Notes: a model not told the origin generated them from the letters alone. A DNA stretch of 64,000 nt from Marinobacter sp. S6332 (GCF_023016045.1 NZ_JALKAP010000002.1:124001-188000), one strand, 5' to 3'; positions 9,653 through 19,153 are shown, numbered from the stretch's first letter. Translations and numbers: made by a program.

Positions 9653-9662
9653 CCCTCGTCGT
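9639..9662. terminator. Hairpin over the RIO kinase stop codon, between convergent genes
   Basis: A perfect 9-bp stem (ACGACGAGG / CCTCGTCGT) with a 6-base loop spans the end of the RIO kinase reading frame, 9 bp from the end of the convergent gene. No clear T tract follows on either strand, so it may act as a stability hairpin rather than a classical terminator. Confidence 0.4.
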
Positions 9663-9670
9663 TCCAGTGC

Positions 9671-10345
9671 TTACCAAGCAAGCCAGATAACGTGTTTTGC
9701 GCCCTTCCCCGGGCGATGGGCGCGCACGGTTACCGCCTCTGCCGAGAGCCCCGCGCGCTTCAGGCGCTCAGTAAATGCAGGATCTTGCCCGGCCGACCAA
9801 TAGGCCAGAACGCCCTCAGGCCGCAACGCTTCCTGTGCTGCGGCAATGCCCGCAGCAGAATACAACCAGTCATTTTCTTTTCGCGTAAGCCCTTCAGGGC
9901 CATTGTCGATATCCAGCATAATGGCGTCGTAACTGGCTGGTGACTCTTTGATAAGCTGCACCACATCGCCGATGTGTACCTTGGCACGCGGGTCTTTTAG
10001 CGGATAGCCTGAAGCACTACCCAGAGGGCCGAGATTCCACTGTTCCACCTCAGGCACGAGTTCGGCAACGGTGACTTCGGCAGTATCGCCTAATGAATGC
10101 AACGCAGCTGCAAGGGTGAACCCCATGCCCAGCCCACCTATGAGCACTTTTGGTGCAGGATGATCGGCAATGCGTTCGCAGGCCAGTGTTGCCAACGCAT
10201 CTTCGGAACCATGCAAACGGGTATTCATTAACTCGCCGCTGGTGCCTGCAATGCGGATAGAAAATTCATCGTTGCGCTGCAGCAGCCTCAGTTCGGTACC
10301 CTTGCCGGGAATAATTGCATTGCCTAGCAACTCGAAGCGAGCCAT
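9671..10345 (-). CDS. Spermidine synthase-like methyltransferase-fold protein
   Basis: This 224-residue Rossmann-fold protein is like the spermidine/spermine synthase family. The glycine-rich motif VLIGGLGMGFTLAAAL lies near residue 67, VTVAELVPEVEQW follows, and an acidic DAIMLDIDNGPEGL lies near 140. The family transfers aminopropyl groups or, in some branches, methyl groups. The polyamine-binding N-terminal domain is short and I do not see the aspartates needed for confident polyamine synthesis, so the exact reaction is open. An AGAGG site precedes the ATG. The downstream minus-strand neighbour on the other side is a MaoC gene 51 bp upstream. Confidence 0.75.
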   Translation of the reverse strand: MARFELLGNAIIPGKGTELRLLQRNDEFSIRIAGTSGELMNTRLHGSEDALATLACERIADHPAPKVLIGGLGMGFTLAAALHSLGDTAEVTVAELVPEVEQWNLGPLGSASGYPLKDPRAKVHIGDVVQLIKESPASYDAIMLDIDNGPEGLTRKENDWLYSAAGIAAAQEALRPEGVLAYWSAGQDPAFTERLKRAGLSAEAVTVRAHRPGKGAKHVIWLAW

Positions 10346-10396
10346 ACAAACCTCTGAAGATAGAATACCGGGAGTGCGGTTAGGGATGGGAGTAAA

Positions 10397-10837
10397 TCAG
10401 ATTTGAGCGAGAATTGCCCGTTCAGTTTCGCAAGGAAGCAGGCCGGTCAGCCAAGACTCAACAACAACCTCGCCCAACTGATTCGAAAGCACGGCTTCCG
10501 CCTTTGCGCGATTCGTCTCATCTGCTTCGGTAATCGTGAACACACAGGTAATGGTATCGCCAAAATAGACGGGTCTGCGAAACCTAAAATTCATGCCGGA
10601 CGCCAGCCAGCCAATCTGGCCACCCACCTCAGTAATCATGCCACCGACCAGCAGACCATGGCATATTTTGCCCCGAAACCCTTTGGCAGCAGTGAAGCGT
10701 TCATCGTAATGAACCGGGTTCATATCCCTGCTTATTTCGCCGAATGCTAGCGTGTCATTCTCGGTAAAGGTGCGGGTAACCGTAAAAACGTCGCCCGCCT
10801 TGAGACCCCGAACGGCCTGTTCTCGAATATGTGTCAC
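10397..10837 (-). CDS. MaoC-like hot-dog dehydratase
   Basis: This 146-residue single hot-dog domain has the (R)-specific enoyl-CoA hydratase signature. It reads DMNPVHYDERFTAAKGFRGKICHGLL, with the catalytic Asp-x5-His pattern near residue 38, and VGGMI after it. Members hydrate 2-enoyl-CoA in fatty-acid or PHA metabolism. Translation starts at GTG with GGAG nine bases upstream. It may be co-transcribed with the minus-strand spermidine-synthase-like gene downstream. Confidence 0.85.
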   Translation of the reverse strand: MTHIREQAVRGLKAGDVFTVTRTFTENDTLAFGEISRDMNPVHYDERFTAAKGFRGKICHGLLVGGMITEVGGQIGWLASGMNFRFRRPVYFGDTITCVFTITEADETNRAKAEAVLSNQLGEVVVESWLTGLLPCETERAILAQI

Positions 10838-10875
10838 TCAGGGTTCTCCGGGATCTCAGTATGGTAGTAAAAAGC

Positions 10876-11241
10876 TTAGGCGCGCGCAGCGAGGCGGCGT
10901 TCAACCCATGAATGATAAAGCTTTGCCAAAGTGGGTCGAATCAAAGGTAAAGAAATCAGCCAAGCCAGCGGTTTCAGCACGAAGACTCGCGACATTAGCA
11001 ATATGTAGGCGTCCATCTCGCGATGAATTTCACCTTGATCATCCTTCACATGCAGCTCTCGAAGCGCTTTGTCCGGGTCTACGCCCTGCCGGCGCAGTTC
11101 GTCGTCCCGGCCTGTGATATCCAACCAGTCGACCGATTCACCGGTCTTCCCCGCCAGCTTTTCATACCAGCGTCGATCCTTTCTGCAGGTGGAGCAGGAG
11201 CCATCATAAAAAACGATCAACTTGCCTTGCGTGCGATTCAT
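10876..11241 (-). CDS. DCC-family (DUF393) thiol oxidoreductase-like protein
   Basis: This 121-residue thioredoxin-like protein of the DCC family starts IVFYDGSCSTCRKDRRWYEKL, where the DGxCxxC motif gives the family its name. The biochemical role is not firmly established. ATG at 11241 is preferred over the longer frame from 11286 because GGAGGG lies just upstream and the protein then begins at the first beta strand. It lies 38 bp upstream of the MaoC gene in the same direction, a likely transcription unit. Confidence 0.85.
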   Translation of the reverse strand: MNRTQGKLIVFYDGSCSTCRKDRRWYEKLAGKTGESVDWLDITGRDDELRRQGVDPDKALRELHVKDDQGEIHREMDAYILLMSRVFVLKPLAWLISLPLIRPTLAKLYHSWVERRLAARA

Positions 11242-11340
11242 AAGAGCCCTCCAAGAACAACGAAAGCCTGAGTGACAGCTTATCATATCCAGTCACTCGG
11301 CTTTACTCCGCCTTTAGGCTCCAGCCTAATAAAGACAGAG

Positions 11341-12372
11341 TCAGGACTGCAACTGGCGCACATCTGCCAGAAACTGATCAACAACCGCGGGTGTCGTGGC
11401 CCAGGAGCACATGAAGCGCGCACTACCACCAATAAAGTTGTAGAAACGCCATCCCTTGGCCCGCAAAGCAGCTTGTAAGACCTCGGGCATTTCTACAAAC
11501 ACACCGTTTACCTGTCTTGGATACCGGAGCTTAATCCCTGGCAGCCCGGCCAGTCCGTCTGCAAGCCTTTTCGCACTGGCATTGGCATGGCGTGCGTTTT
11601 CCAGCCAAACACTGTTCTCCAGCAACCCGCACCAGGGTGCCGATATGTACCGCATTTTAGACGCCAGTTGCCCTGCCTGTTTGCAGCGCCACTCAAAGTC
11701 TTCAGCCAAGGCCTTATTAAAAAACACCACGGCCTCTCCCAACGCCAAACCATTCTTGGTGCCGGAGAAACAAAGTACATCAACACCCACCTTCCAAGTT
11801 ATTTCTGAAGGGTGCACATCCAGAGCCGCCACTGCATTCGCAAACCGCGCACCGTCCATGTGGATATTCAACTTGTACTGATCCGCCAGAGTACGAATAT
11901 CACGGAGTTCGTCCGGCGTATAAATTGTGCCCACTTCCGTTGCCTGGGTGAGACTCACTGCCTTGGGCTTCGGGTAGTGGATATCTGTGCGTTTGGTCAC
12001 CAAGTGTTCGATGCTCTCTGGAGTGAGCTTTCCGTTCTCACCCTGCCCCAACAAGAGTTTGGCACCATTGGAAGCGTATTCCGGCCCACCGCATTCGTCG
12101 GTTTCAATATGCGCCAACTCATGACAAATCACGCTGTGGAAGGATTGCCCCATAGATGCCAAGGCCAGCGAGTTTGCTGCGGTGCCATTGAACACAAAGT
12201 AAACGTCGCAATCTGTATCGAACAAAGACCGCAATCCGTCTGATGCACGCTGCGTCCAGCTATCCTCGCCATAGGCGGGCTCATCCATTCTGTTTGCGGC
12301 CTCCATTGCCTTCCAAGCCTGAGGGCAAACACCACTGTAATTATCGCTGGCAAACTGCTCTGATCGTGACAC
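11341..12372 (-). CDS. ltaE: Low-specificity L-threonine aldolase / beta-eliminating lyase (PLP)
   Basis: This 343-residue fold-type I PLP enzyme cleaves L-threonine or allo-threonine to glycine and acetaldehyde. Visible motifs are FASDNYSGVCP at the N-terminus, FNGTAANSLAL near 60, HMDGARFANA near 170, and the PLP-lysine motif SGTKNGLALG with Lys206. The start is GTG with GGAG upstream. It stands alone between the FUSC operon and the DCC gene. The length matches the bacterial and plant-type aldolases. Confidence 0.88.
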   Translation of the reverse strand: MSRSEQFASDNYSGVCPQAWKAMEAANRMDEPAYGEDSWTQRASDGLRSLFDTDCDVYFVFNGTAANSLALASMGQSFHSVICHELAHIETDECGGPEYASNGAKLLLGQGENGKLTPESIEHLVTKRTDIHYPKPKAVSLTQATEVGTIYTPDELRDIRTLADQYKLNIHMDGARFANAVAALDVHPSEITWKVGVDVLCFSGTKNGLALGEAVVFFNKALAEDFEWRCKQAGQLASKMRYISAPWCGLLENSVWLENARHANASAKRLADGLAGLPGIKLRYPRQVNGVFVEMPEVLQAALRAKGWRFYNFIGGSARFMCSWATTPAVVDQFLADVRQLQS

Positions 12373-12395
12373 GGCAAAGCGCTCCTAGTTTTGTT

Positions 12396-14453
12396 TTAAG
12401 CATGATGAAAGGTTTTGGCCGTTCGCTCAAACGTCAAAGCCATACGCTCGAACATACCCTCAATGGTTGCTGTTTGCGCATCTGGCTCTTTGGCTTCGTA
12501 GATAGCTCTTAAAAGCCCAGCGCTGGCTTCTCTAAACCGCGAGTTCATAGTGCCACGCGCACTCATCAAATAGGTATCTGCCAGTACCTGCTGCCATTCT
12601 GCCAATTTTGCATCAACTGCCGTATTTCGATGATTTTTGATCCGCCGACGCAAGCGGATAGACATGTGCCCTATATTGAGCCCGGTAAAGCCCAAATCCG
12701 TCATAACACGGCTTGAGTTGCCCGATGCCTGATCATAATTTGCAAGCCGCAGCAGGCGCTCTCCCATACGCCCGTTAAACCAGTTTTCGGGACGACGTTG
12801 AAAATCGATGGCAGTTAGGTCACGCGCTGTGGCCTTCAGCAGCCGGCGCTGCATCGTTTGGCCATCCAAAGGTGTAATCAATTTGAACACCCAATAAAGA
12901 ACGCTAATACCTACAAAAAGCCCTAACGCATTACTGGTTGCCACCTCGGTATTAAACGTCATGTGGTTGCCGGGTTGAATAATAAGTGTAAAGGGAATGC
13001 AGAAGCCCAGCCCATACGGCAGAGTCGGCCGTTCGGCAAGCGCCAACAGACCGATAAAAAACGGGCCAGCAAGCACGAGCACCAACATTTCAAAGTCTCC
13101 GCTGCTTTTCGACAATAGGCCCAGCCCGAAAAACAATGCCGTGGGAATCGCCACCACAACGCCAAGCAACAGGTGCCGCAACATAACGGTAAGTACCACC
13201 AACGAAAAGCGGGCAAACATCACCGAAAACACCACAGGCATGATCATCAACATAATGGCCGCCTGACTACCTGTGCTTAACCAGATAGTTGCCCCAATCA
13301 CGAACACGACCGCTGTTCGAAAGCCGTTAACCACACCTATCAATGGGTCTCTATGGGTTTTCAACTTGGAAGCTTTGAGCAATGTCTGGTCGCGGTTTTC
13401 CAGTGCATTGTAGGCACGCAAGACCATAACCAGATCCGCTACCAACTCCACGGCCGTTTGGCTAAGGCGAGTAACAATTGCGGCCTCATCCACATAAGCG
13501 GCTTTATGCTCTAGAAGCGCTCGCCTCAACTCCTGAGCCTGACGGTAAGATTCGTCATAGCTATCAGCCTCTGCGATTGCAATGAAAAGCGCCCTCATGT
13601 CCGCCAACAGCCTGCCGAATGCAGGGGAAACCAAATCCGGATGATTTCGTGGAAATCGCCCCATAATTTGTGTGACTGCCAGCAGAGACATCACCTTGTT
13701 ACAAAGCAGGTTAGCGGCTCGGCTGCGCCCCGGCCCCTCTGGCCCTTCATAGGCAACCGCGCTGGAATCATCGTTCAAAATAACCAGAGTTTCGAGAATC
13801 TGATCGGCGAGCTGATGTCGCTGTTCATGGGTACTGTTTGGGTCCAACTCCAGCGAGAGATACTCAAGCGTATCGTTGATCACATTGCGGGAATGCAGGC
13901 GAAGGCTATCTTTTACCGTCACCGGCCACAACAACTGGCTAACCAACATAGCGCAGAGAGCGCCTACGGCTATTTCACTGATACGGGATTGGGCAATATC
14001 AAACACTGCGCGGCCGTCGGCAGCACTTGGGTCGGCCATGACCATGATAACCACCAAACCAGCCGTCATGCCCGACATAGCAAAGGCATAGATAAAGTTG
14101 GTGTTGTGCACCATGGAAGATGCAGCTGAATTCAAACCAATCCAAAGCGTAAGAGAGGCTAACGCGAGCAGTGGATAAGGCATAAAAAATGCGAGGATGA
14201 GAATGCCCACGCCACCGCCTACCACAGAACCGGAAATTTGGCAGAGAGCCTTTTCGATCACCAACCCGCTTTCCGGGCGAATCTGCAAGAAAACGGCGGA
14301 AACCAGCGCCCAGTAGGGACGATCAAGCTGCAAGTACATAGAAACAAACAAGGCAAGCGCCATGGATATCACCCCTTTCAGGGCAAATATCACGCTACGC
14401 TTGTTTGGCGTTAAAAGCTGGGCCAGTAGCGGTGGTAGCGTTATTGTGGCCAC
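12396..14453 (-). CDS. aaeB: FUSC-family inner-membrane efflux component (AaeB-like)
   Basis: This 685-residue protein has two clusters of membrane helices, roughly residues 20-175 and 385-530, separated by a helical cytoplasmic region. That is the layout of FUSC/AaeB/YccS proteins that export aromatic acids and similar compounds. It is the last gene of an X-A-B operon with DUF1656 and HlyD genes. Translation appears to begin at GTG four bases after the HlyD stop, so coupling is likely. The AaeB name is by operon order and domain content; the substrate is inferred only. Confidence 0.85.
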   Translation of the reverse strand: MATITLPPLLAQLLTPNKRSVIFALKGVISMALALFVSMYLQLDRPYWALVSAVFLQIRPESGLVIEKALCQISGSVVGGGVGILILAFFMPYPLLALASLTLWIGLNSAASSMVHNTNFIYAFAMSGMTAGLVVIMVMADPSAADGRAVFDIAQSRISEIAVGALCAMLVSQLLWPVTVKDSLRLHSRNVINDTLEYLSLELDPNSTHEQRHQLADQILETLVILNDDSSAVAYEGPEGPGRSRAANLLCNKVMSLLAVTQIMGRFPRNHPDLVSPAFGRLLADMRALFIAIAEADSYDESYRQAQELRRALLEHKAAYVDEAAIVTRLSQTAVELVADLVMVLRAYNALENRDQTLLKASKLKTHRDPLIGVVNGFRTAVVFVIGATIWLSTGSQAAIMLMIMPVVFSVMFARFSLVVLTVMLRHLLLGVVVAIPTALFFGLGLLSKSSGDFEMLVLVLAGPFFIGLLALAERPTLPYGLGFCIPFTLIIQPGNHMTFNTEVATSNALGLFVGISVLYWVFKLITPLDGQTMQRRLLKATARDLTAIDFQRRPENWFNGRMGERLLRLANYDQASGNSSRVMTDLGFTGLNIGHMSIRLRRRIKNHRNTAVDAKLAEWQQVLADTYLMSARGTMNSRFREASAGLLRAIYEAKEPDAQTATIEGMFERMALTFERTAKTFHHA

Positions 14454-14457
14454 TTGA

Positions 14458-15342
14458 TTACTCGTCTTCCGGAGTTCTTTCCGCGTCAGTTTCCAGATAA
14501 ATGGAAACCGTCATTCCAGCGCTAATGATCACATCATCCGGAAGAGGGTCGAGGGCTATATCCACCGGGATTCGTTGGGCAAGGCGTACCCAGTTGAAGG
14601 CTTGCTGCACTTGCGGCAGCATCTGGCTATCACTGCTGGTATTCGAGTCCGCAATACCACGGGCAATGCTTATTACTTTGCCGCTTAGTTTTTTACCGCC
14701 GGAAAGTAGCGTAATCCGGGCCTTCTGCCCAACGTGCACCATTTGCAGCTTGGTTTCTTCAAAATATCCGGTTACGTAAAAGGAGTCGCTTTGAATCAGC
14801 GATAACACCGGAGCCCCCCGGGATACATAATTGCCCCGGCGCAGAGTGAGGTTATTAACAATGCCCGTTTCCGGAGCCACTACTTTTGACCGCTCCAAAT
14901 CAATCCGGGCGGTGTCAAGCTCAGCTTGGGCAAGTTGATAGCTGGCTTTGGCTGTCTCGGCACGAATGCGGTACGCCTCAAGACTTTCTTCACTAATGGA
15001 TTGGCGATCCGCCATACGTTGTCGCCGTTCGTATTGGTGTTGAGCGAGATCCCAGCCCGTGCGCTCTTGGGCGAGCCGCGCGCTGCTCTCTGCGAACCTT
15101 GCCCGGTAGCGGGTATCGTCTATGGCAAACAGCGGATCGCCTTTACGAACGAGCAGATTATTTTTTACATTCAAATCAGTTACCCAGCCGGACACATCGG
15201 GCGCAATAGTGATGATATCTGCGCGAATGCGCCCGTCCCGTGTCCAGGGCGAGTACAGATAGTGATCCCACACCCAGGTCCCGGCAACAATGGCAACCAC
15301 TACCACAAATAATGTCAGTCCAATACGCGCAAGCTTTCCCAT
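14458..15342 (-). CDS. aaeA: HlyD-family membrane fusion protein (AaeA-like)
   Basis: This 294-residue periplasmic adaptor has one N-terminal membrane helix (IGLTLFVVVVAIVAGTWVW). The biotinyl-lipoyl half motifs are RADIITIAPDVSGWVTDLNV and VVAPETGIVNNLTLRRGNYV, flanking an alpha-hairpin (about 80-150), with a beta-barrel after them. It links the FUSC pump to an outer-membrane channel encoded elsewhere. AAAGGG precedes the ATG. It is sandwiched between the DUF1656 and FUSC genes with gaps of 9 and 4 bp. Confidence 0.88.
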   Translation of the reverse strand: MGKLARIGLTLFVVVVAIVAGTWVWDHYLYSPWTRDGRIRADIITIAPDVSGWVTDLNVKNNLLVRKGDPLFAIDDTRYRARFAESSARLAQERTGWDLAQHQYERRQRMADRQSISEESLEAYRIRAETAKASYQLAQAELDTARIDLERSKVVAPETGIVNNLTLRRGNYVSRGAPVLSLIQSDSFYVTGYFEETKLQMVHVGQKARITLLSGGKKLSGKVISIARGIADSNTSSDSQMLPQVQQAFNWVRLAQRIPVDIALDPLPDDVIISAGMTVSIYLETDAERTPEDE

Positions 15343-15351
15343 GAATGCCCT

Positions 15352-15552
15352 TTAGTCCCCGAACAAATAAACAATAGCGGCCAGATAACAGACAAAGATG
15401 CCCACATCAAACCAAGCTTCCTTCCAGATATAGCGGCGCAAGCTAAAATGATGCAAGACAAGCCGCGTAGAGGCAGCCAGAATAAAGGCCATAGGCACCA
15501 GCACCACAAAGGGGCTGAACAGCATTCCACCAATACTCATTTCGTGAAGCAT
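15352..15552 (-). CDS. aaeX: DUF1656 small membrane protein (AaeX-like)
   Basis: This 66-residue protein has two membrane helices (residues 11-32 and 46-63) and the DUF1656 sequence EMSIGGMLFSPFVVLVPMAF. It is the first gene of the AaeXAB-like operon, as in enterobacteria, where its function in the pump is not known. The ribosome site is AAGGA. The transcription start probably lies in the 130 bp shared with the divergent mtfA gene. Confidence 0.85.
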   Translation of the reverse strand: MLHEMSIGGMLFSPFVVLVPMAFILAASTRLVLHHFSLRRYIWKEAWFDVGIFVCYLAAIVYLFGD

Positions 15553-15682
15553 AACATCCTTACTTTCGGCTCTTGCTACCGTGAATCGCTGCCAAGTGTT
15601 TGATCATAGGTGCCGTTTAAGCAATTGGCCAGCACGCATGTGCTAGAGTAACGGCTGTATTTACGACACGAGTTTACGAAGG

Positions 15683-16510
15683 ATGTCCTCCGCTACTGTC
15701 TTTGCTGTCTTCGCCGTTATTTTCATTGCACTGGCTGTGTTCTATCTATTCTTTTACCGCTCCTGGCGGCGAGATCGGGAGCTCAGACAACCTTTCCCGA
15801 AAGCTTGGCGAAAACACCTACAAACAACGGTACCTCTATACCGCCTACTCTCGAAACAGCTTCAAAAAACTCTGGAGAATCAGGTTCAGCTATTCCTTGC
15901 CGAAAAGAATTTTTACGGGTGCGACGGGTTTGAGATAAACGATCGTGTGCGGGTAGCGATAGCTGGGCACGCTTGCCTTTTGACCGTCATGCGCTCGTAC
16001 AGTGACTACAACGAAGTGCGCAGCATTCTTGTTTACCCGGATGTGTACCGAGTACAAGCGCAGGAGCGCGACGGGATGGTGGTTGGCGTGAGCGACCAAG
16101 TCCGGGCCGGAGAGGCCTCATCGCTGGGGCAAGTTGTGCTGGCGTGGGCGGAATGCGAAAGCGGCGCCATGCAACCGAGAAGCCCACACAATGTGATTCT
16201 TCACGAATTTGCACACCAGCTAGACTACCTGGATGGATCCGCCGACGGCGCGCCGCCCCTCAGCGGGGAACAAGCCGAAGAGTGGCAACAAACCATGACC
16301 ATAGCCTATGACAACCTGCGCCACTCACTAAGGCATCATCGTAAAAGCTGGCTTGATCCCTACGGCGCCACAAAGCCAGCTGAGTTCTTTGCTGTGCTAA
16401 CAGAAACGTTTTATCAGCAGCCACAACACCTGAAAGAACAGCAGCCAGCGGTGTATGACCTGCTTAGCGATTTCTATCGGATAAATACCGGCGAGTTGCC
16501 CCAGAGCTAA
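15683..16510 (+). CDS. mtfA: M90-family zinc peptidase MtfA
   Basis: This 275-residue protein has an N-terminal membrane helix (FAVFAVIFIALAVFYLFFY) and an MtfA/M90 catalytic domain. The zinc motif HEFAH lies at residues 174-178, followed by QLDYLDGSADGAPPL and a downstream Glu in AEFFAVLTETFYQ that would complete the site. In E. coli MtfA binds the Mlc repressor and links glucose uptake to peptidase activity. The Mlc connection may not apply here. The N-terminal anchor is an addition compared with the soluble E. coli protein. Confidence 0.88.
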   Translation: MSSATVFAVFAVIFIALAVFYLFFYRSWRRDRELRQPFPKAWRKHLQTTVPLYRLLSKQLQKTLENQVQLFLAEKNFYGCDGFEINDRVRVAIAGHACLLTVMRSYSDYNEVRSILVYPDVYRVQAQERDGMVVGVSDQVRAGEASSLGQVVLAWAECESGAMQPRSPHNVILHEFAHQLDYLDGSADGAPPLSGEQAEEWQQTMTIAYDNLRHSLRHHRKSWLDPYGATKPAEFFAVLTETFYQQPQHLKEQQPAVYDLLSDFYRINTGELPQS

Positions 16511-16516
16511 CTCGCC
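16490..16516. terminator. Hairpin over the mtfA stop, between convergent genes
   Basis: An 8-bp stem GGCGAGTT / AACTCGCC with an 11-base loop covers the mtfA stop codon, 12 bp from the end of the convergent crotonase gene. It has no strong T tract. It may serve both convergent transcripts. Confidence 0.35.
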
Positions 16517-16527
16517 CCAAATTGCTC

Positions 16528-17226
16528 TTAGGCCTTAACCCCCAAGTTCTCCGAATCTTTCTTGATGCTTTGATCCAACAGCTCAAGGTAACCGGCTTTT
16601 GTTTTCACCTTGGTCTGGGCGTGTGCTCTCATATTTAGCTTTCGGAAGCCTTGAGCCAGTTCATTCGCACGGTTCATGAGCTGTTCCGGAGCAACCACTT
16701 CATCCAAGTATCCGGCTTCCACAGCGCCTTCCGGGCTATAGATTTCAGCGTTGATAACCGAGCGATAGAAATGCGCGGGCGCCAAGCGGTGTCGCGCAAT
16801 TTCGATACCTGCATAGTGCATGGTCATGCCAATGGCCACCTCATTAAGACCAAGCTTGAAACTGCCTTCAACACCTACCCGGTAGTCCACCGACAGCATG
16901 ATAAACGCCGCCTTGGCAATGGCGTGGCCGCTGCATGCGCCAATAATCGGTAACGGGAAAGCTGCCAGGCGCCGGGCTAAAGTTGAGCCTACGGTAACCA
17001 GAGCTTCAGCTTCTTTCATGCCCTTTTGCATTTCTTTCAAATCATAACCGGCGGAGAATATTCCCGGCTGACCGGTCAGAATAACTACGGCCTTGTCTTT
17101 CTCTGCCTGATCAAGAGCGCTATTAAGCTGCTCAAATACTTGATGGCTCAGCGCATTCGCCTTCCCGTTATTGATGGCAATTGTCGCGACACCGTCGTTC
17201 AGTGTGTAGGTTACTAAGTCGGTCAC
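16528..17226 (-). CDS. Enoyl-CoA hydratase/isomerase (crotonase) family protein
   Basis: This 232-residue crotonase-fold protein has the N-terminal NGKANALSHQVFEQL and the first oxyanion-hole segment FSAGYDLKEM near 56. The second segment (IGACSGHAIAKAAFIMLSVDYRV) has GHAIA where typical hydratases read GxAxGGG. The catalytic Glu pair of true enoyl-CoA hydratases is not evident, so the reaction may differ. It starts at GTG with AGAGGAAA upstream. The lipase-like gene follows upstream on the same strand after 103 bp. Confidence 0.82.
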   Translation of the reverse strand: MTDLVTYTLNDGVATIAINNGKANALSHQVFEQLNSALDQAEKDKAVVILTGQPGIFSAGYDLKEMQKGMKEAEALVTVGSTLARRLAAFPLPIIGACSGHAIAKAAFIMLSVDYRVGVEGSFKLGLNEVAIGMTMHYAGIEIARHRLAPAHFYRSVINAEIYSPEGAVEAGYLDEVVAPEQLMNRANELAQGFRKLNMRAHAQTKVKTKAGYLELLDQSIKKDSENLGVKA

Positions 17227-17329
17227 CGGCGTTTCCTCTTAATGGAGATAAGTCTGATTTCGCAGAACTTTGCCAGCTTATGCTGGCCGCCACAAATTAT
17301 TCTTCGCCAAAATCCATGTCATTCTCGTC

Positions 17330-18814
17330 TCAGCCGTTACGCCGCTGGAGTGACATCCGCAATTGAGCGCTAAAACCTTTCTTTGACGACAGAGGAATAA
17401 GAAAGCTCTCACCCTCAAGCTCGGCTTTGCTTCCTCCGCGCTCACTCCACTGTTCATCCGTGGTTACGTAACGCAGATTCCAGCCATCCCCAGCTGGGGT
17501 CATTTTGAGGGTGAGCGTGTCACGATATAGGTACTCCCCTTCCACTCTATGTTCTGTCCATAGAGCACCGTCAACAAAGTAATCCGTTGCCGAAACCGCA
17601 AGTTCAACTGTCATCACCATCGTTCGCCCCCGCTCAACGGTAATCTTTGAGCTATCAAGAAAGGTGGAGAACAACATGGGGGAGCGGGCGGAATTCAGCC
17701 CGGCTTTTTTCGGCTTCATCATTTCGTCAAATTTTCGCAAAACCGCACTGAAGGTTTCCTTGCGCCTTTCCGTCAGCCGGAAACTGCGCGCTCCTCTGGG
17801 TGATACAGTGGCCTCGAAGTAATAGGAGGCGCGAACCCTGCGGCCTTCTTTGCGCGCTTTCTCGACAGATGGCGGCAATGGTAAGGATTCCACATCCATC
17901 ACGCCGTCTATACGCACGTCCCCAAACAGAAAGCGCACGAGGTTTTGGTAGCCGTCCTCAGAATTAACAATGCCATAGGGGCCACTGTGGCTACGGTATA
18001 TGAAAGCTCTGGGCGCCCCCTGAATACTGGCATTTTCGATAGCCACCAGACCATCGCTCATCTTGCCCGCCAACCACTTCGAAACACCTTTGGCAGCGCC
18101 GTAATCTTGCTGGTTGGTTCCGACCAAACAAAAGAACCGATCCGGCTCAAACTTACCATCGAGAGAATCTACCCGTTCGGGCTTGCCATCGAACCCAAGA
18201 TACTCCGCCATGGTTGCGCGGTTAAAGTTGTTGATATCCCAAAGCCCAAGAAACGCCGGCACGTTGATTCCGGCCATTTCTATGCCGTTGTGGGGCGTGG
18301 CATAGGTAAACACCTTATCCACCATTTTCCGCACAGCTGGCGTACTGATTCCGCCATTCTGCAAAAGGCAGCGGCACACTAGGCCACCCATGGAATGCGC
18401 TACGAGGTTTACCCGAAACTCCGCCCGGAGTGCTGCATCATCACCGCATAGGTGATCTCGAATATTGAGTATCAAGTCCCCTAACTGCAGTGCTGCAGCA
18501 GGAATGGATAGCGGCTTGCCCTCACCAAAATCCCTATCTGCTTGGTCATAGTAACGATAGATAACAACGGTTTTATGAGTAATCTCCCGGTCTACCTCGG
18601 CACCATCGGAAAACGCATCGGTGTAACCGTAATCCTTCATTAAGCGCATCATTGGCGATTCGAATACTTGTTTGTAGACGGCTCCATCCCATGATTGGCG
18701 CACCTTTGTAGCGCCTAGATTGAAGCCCATATAGGGCATGGATACGGTATCGGCTATTTCGCTGGCGGTCATGGCATAGCCACGAACATAAATGATGGGG
18801 TTAAACTGACTCAT
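17330..18814 (-). CDS. Alpha/beta-hydrolase (lipase/esterase-like) with C-terminal beta domain
   Basis: This protein has 494 residues. The N-terminal half is an alpha/beta hydrolase: opening strand NPIIYVRGYAMT, a helix, then the nucleophile elbow NLVAHSMGGLVCR with Ser141. FTYATPHNG follows with the typical post-elbow strand. Residues from about 340 onward are beta-rich (SYYFEATVSPRGARSFRLTERR and so on) and have no counterpart that I recognise; they may bind substrate or a partner. No signal peptide is visible, so it is probably cytoplasmic. It may be a phospholipase or esterase. It is monocistronic. Confidence 0.72.
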   Translation of the reverse strand: MSQFNPIIYVRGYAMTASEIADTVSMPYMGFNLGATKVRQSWDGAVYKQVFESPMMRLMKDYGYTDAFSDGAEVDREITHKTVVIYRYYDQADRDFGEGKPLSIPAAALQLGDLILNIRDHLCGDDAALRAEFRVNLVAHSMGGLVCRCLLQNGGISTPAVRKMVDKVFTYATPHNGIEMAGINVPAFLGLWDINNFNRATMAEYLGFDGKPERVDSLDGKFEPDRFFCLVGTNQQDYGAAKGVSKWLAGKMSDGLVAIENASIQGAPRAFIYRSHSGPYGIVNSEDGYQNLVRFLFGDVRIDGVMDVESLPLPPSVEKARKEGRRVRASYYFEATVSPRGARSFRLTERRKETFSAVLRKFDEMMKPKKAGLNSARSPMLFSTFLDSSKITVERGRTMVMTVELAVSATDYFVDGALWTEHRVEGEYLYRDTLTLKMTPAGDGWNLRYVTTDEQWSERGGSKAELEGESFLIPLSSKKGFSAQLRMSLQRRNG

Positions 18815-18973
18815 GAGACGTGCATCCTTTCAGGCTGATCCCAGCCTAGATGCATGCGATATTCGTTCCGGGAGGTTCTTTATTTGGTAGAAGCGAGCAC
18901 TTGCGTAAAGCTGTCTCAAGTGGCCTGAAAGGATGTGTAAAAAAGGCTGACAAATGCAAGCCCAGAAAAGCCC

Positions 18974-19153
18974 CTAAAAAAAGTAGTAGCGAACGATCTG
19001 CGCAATAATCAGCACCGCAACCAACGGGAAAATAAAACGCGATAGGTTGCCGCTGCTCCGCCCATCGTCTTTCGGGGCATACTTTTCCACAAGGGGCAGC
19101 ACCACAATCAGAGTCACAAATAAAACAGCAAGAATAATCAGTAGCGCTTTCAT
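18974..19153 (-). CDS. Small two-helix membrane protein
   Basis: This 59-residue protein has two membrane helices (about 2-22 and 38-57) joined by a charged linker (EKYAPKDDGRSSGN). ATG at 19153 has AAGGAG seven bases upstream, which argues for real translation. The TTG codon one position earlier is less likely. I do not recognise the family. It is the last ordinary gene before the cassette cluster and is divergent from the truncated gene at 19210. Confidence 0.6.
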   Translation of the reverse strand: MKALLIILAVLFVTLIVVLPLVEKYAPKDDGRSSGNLSRFIFPLVAVLIIAQIVRYYFF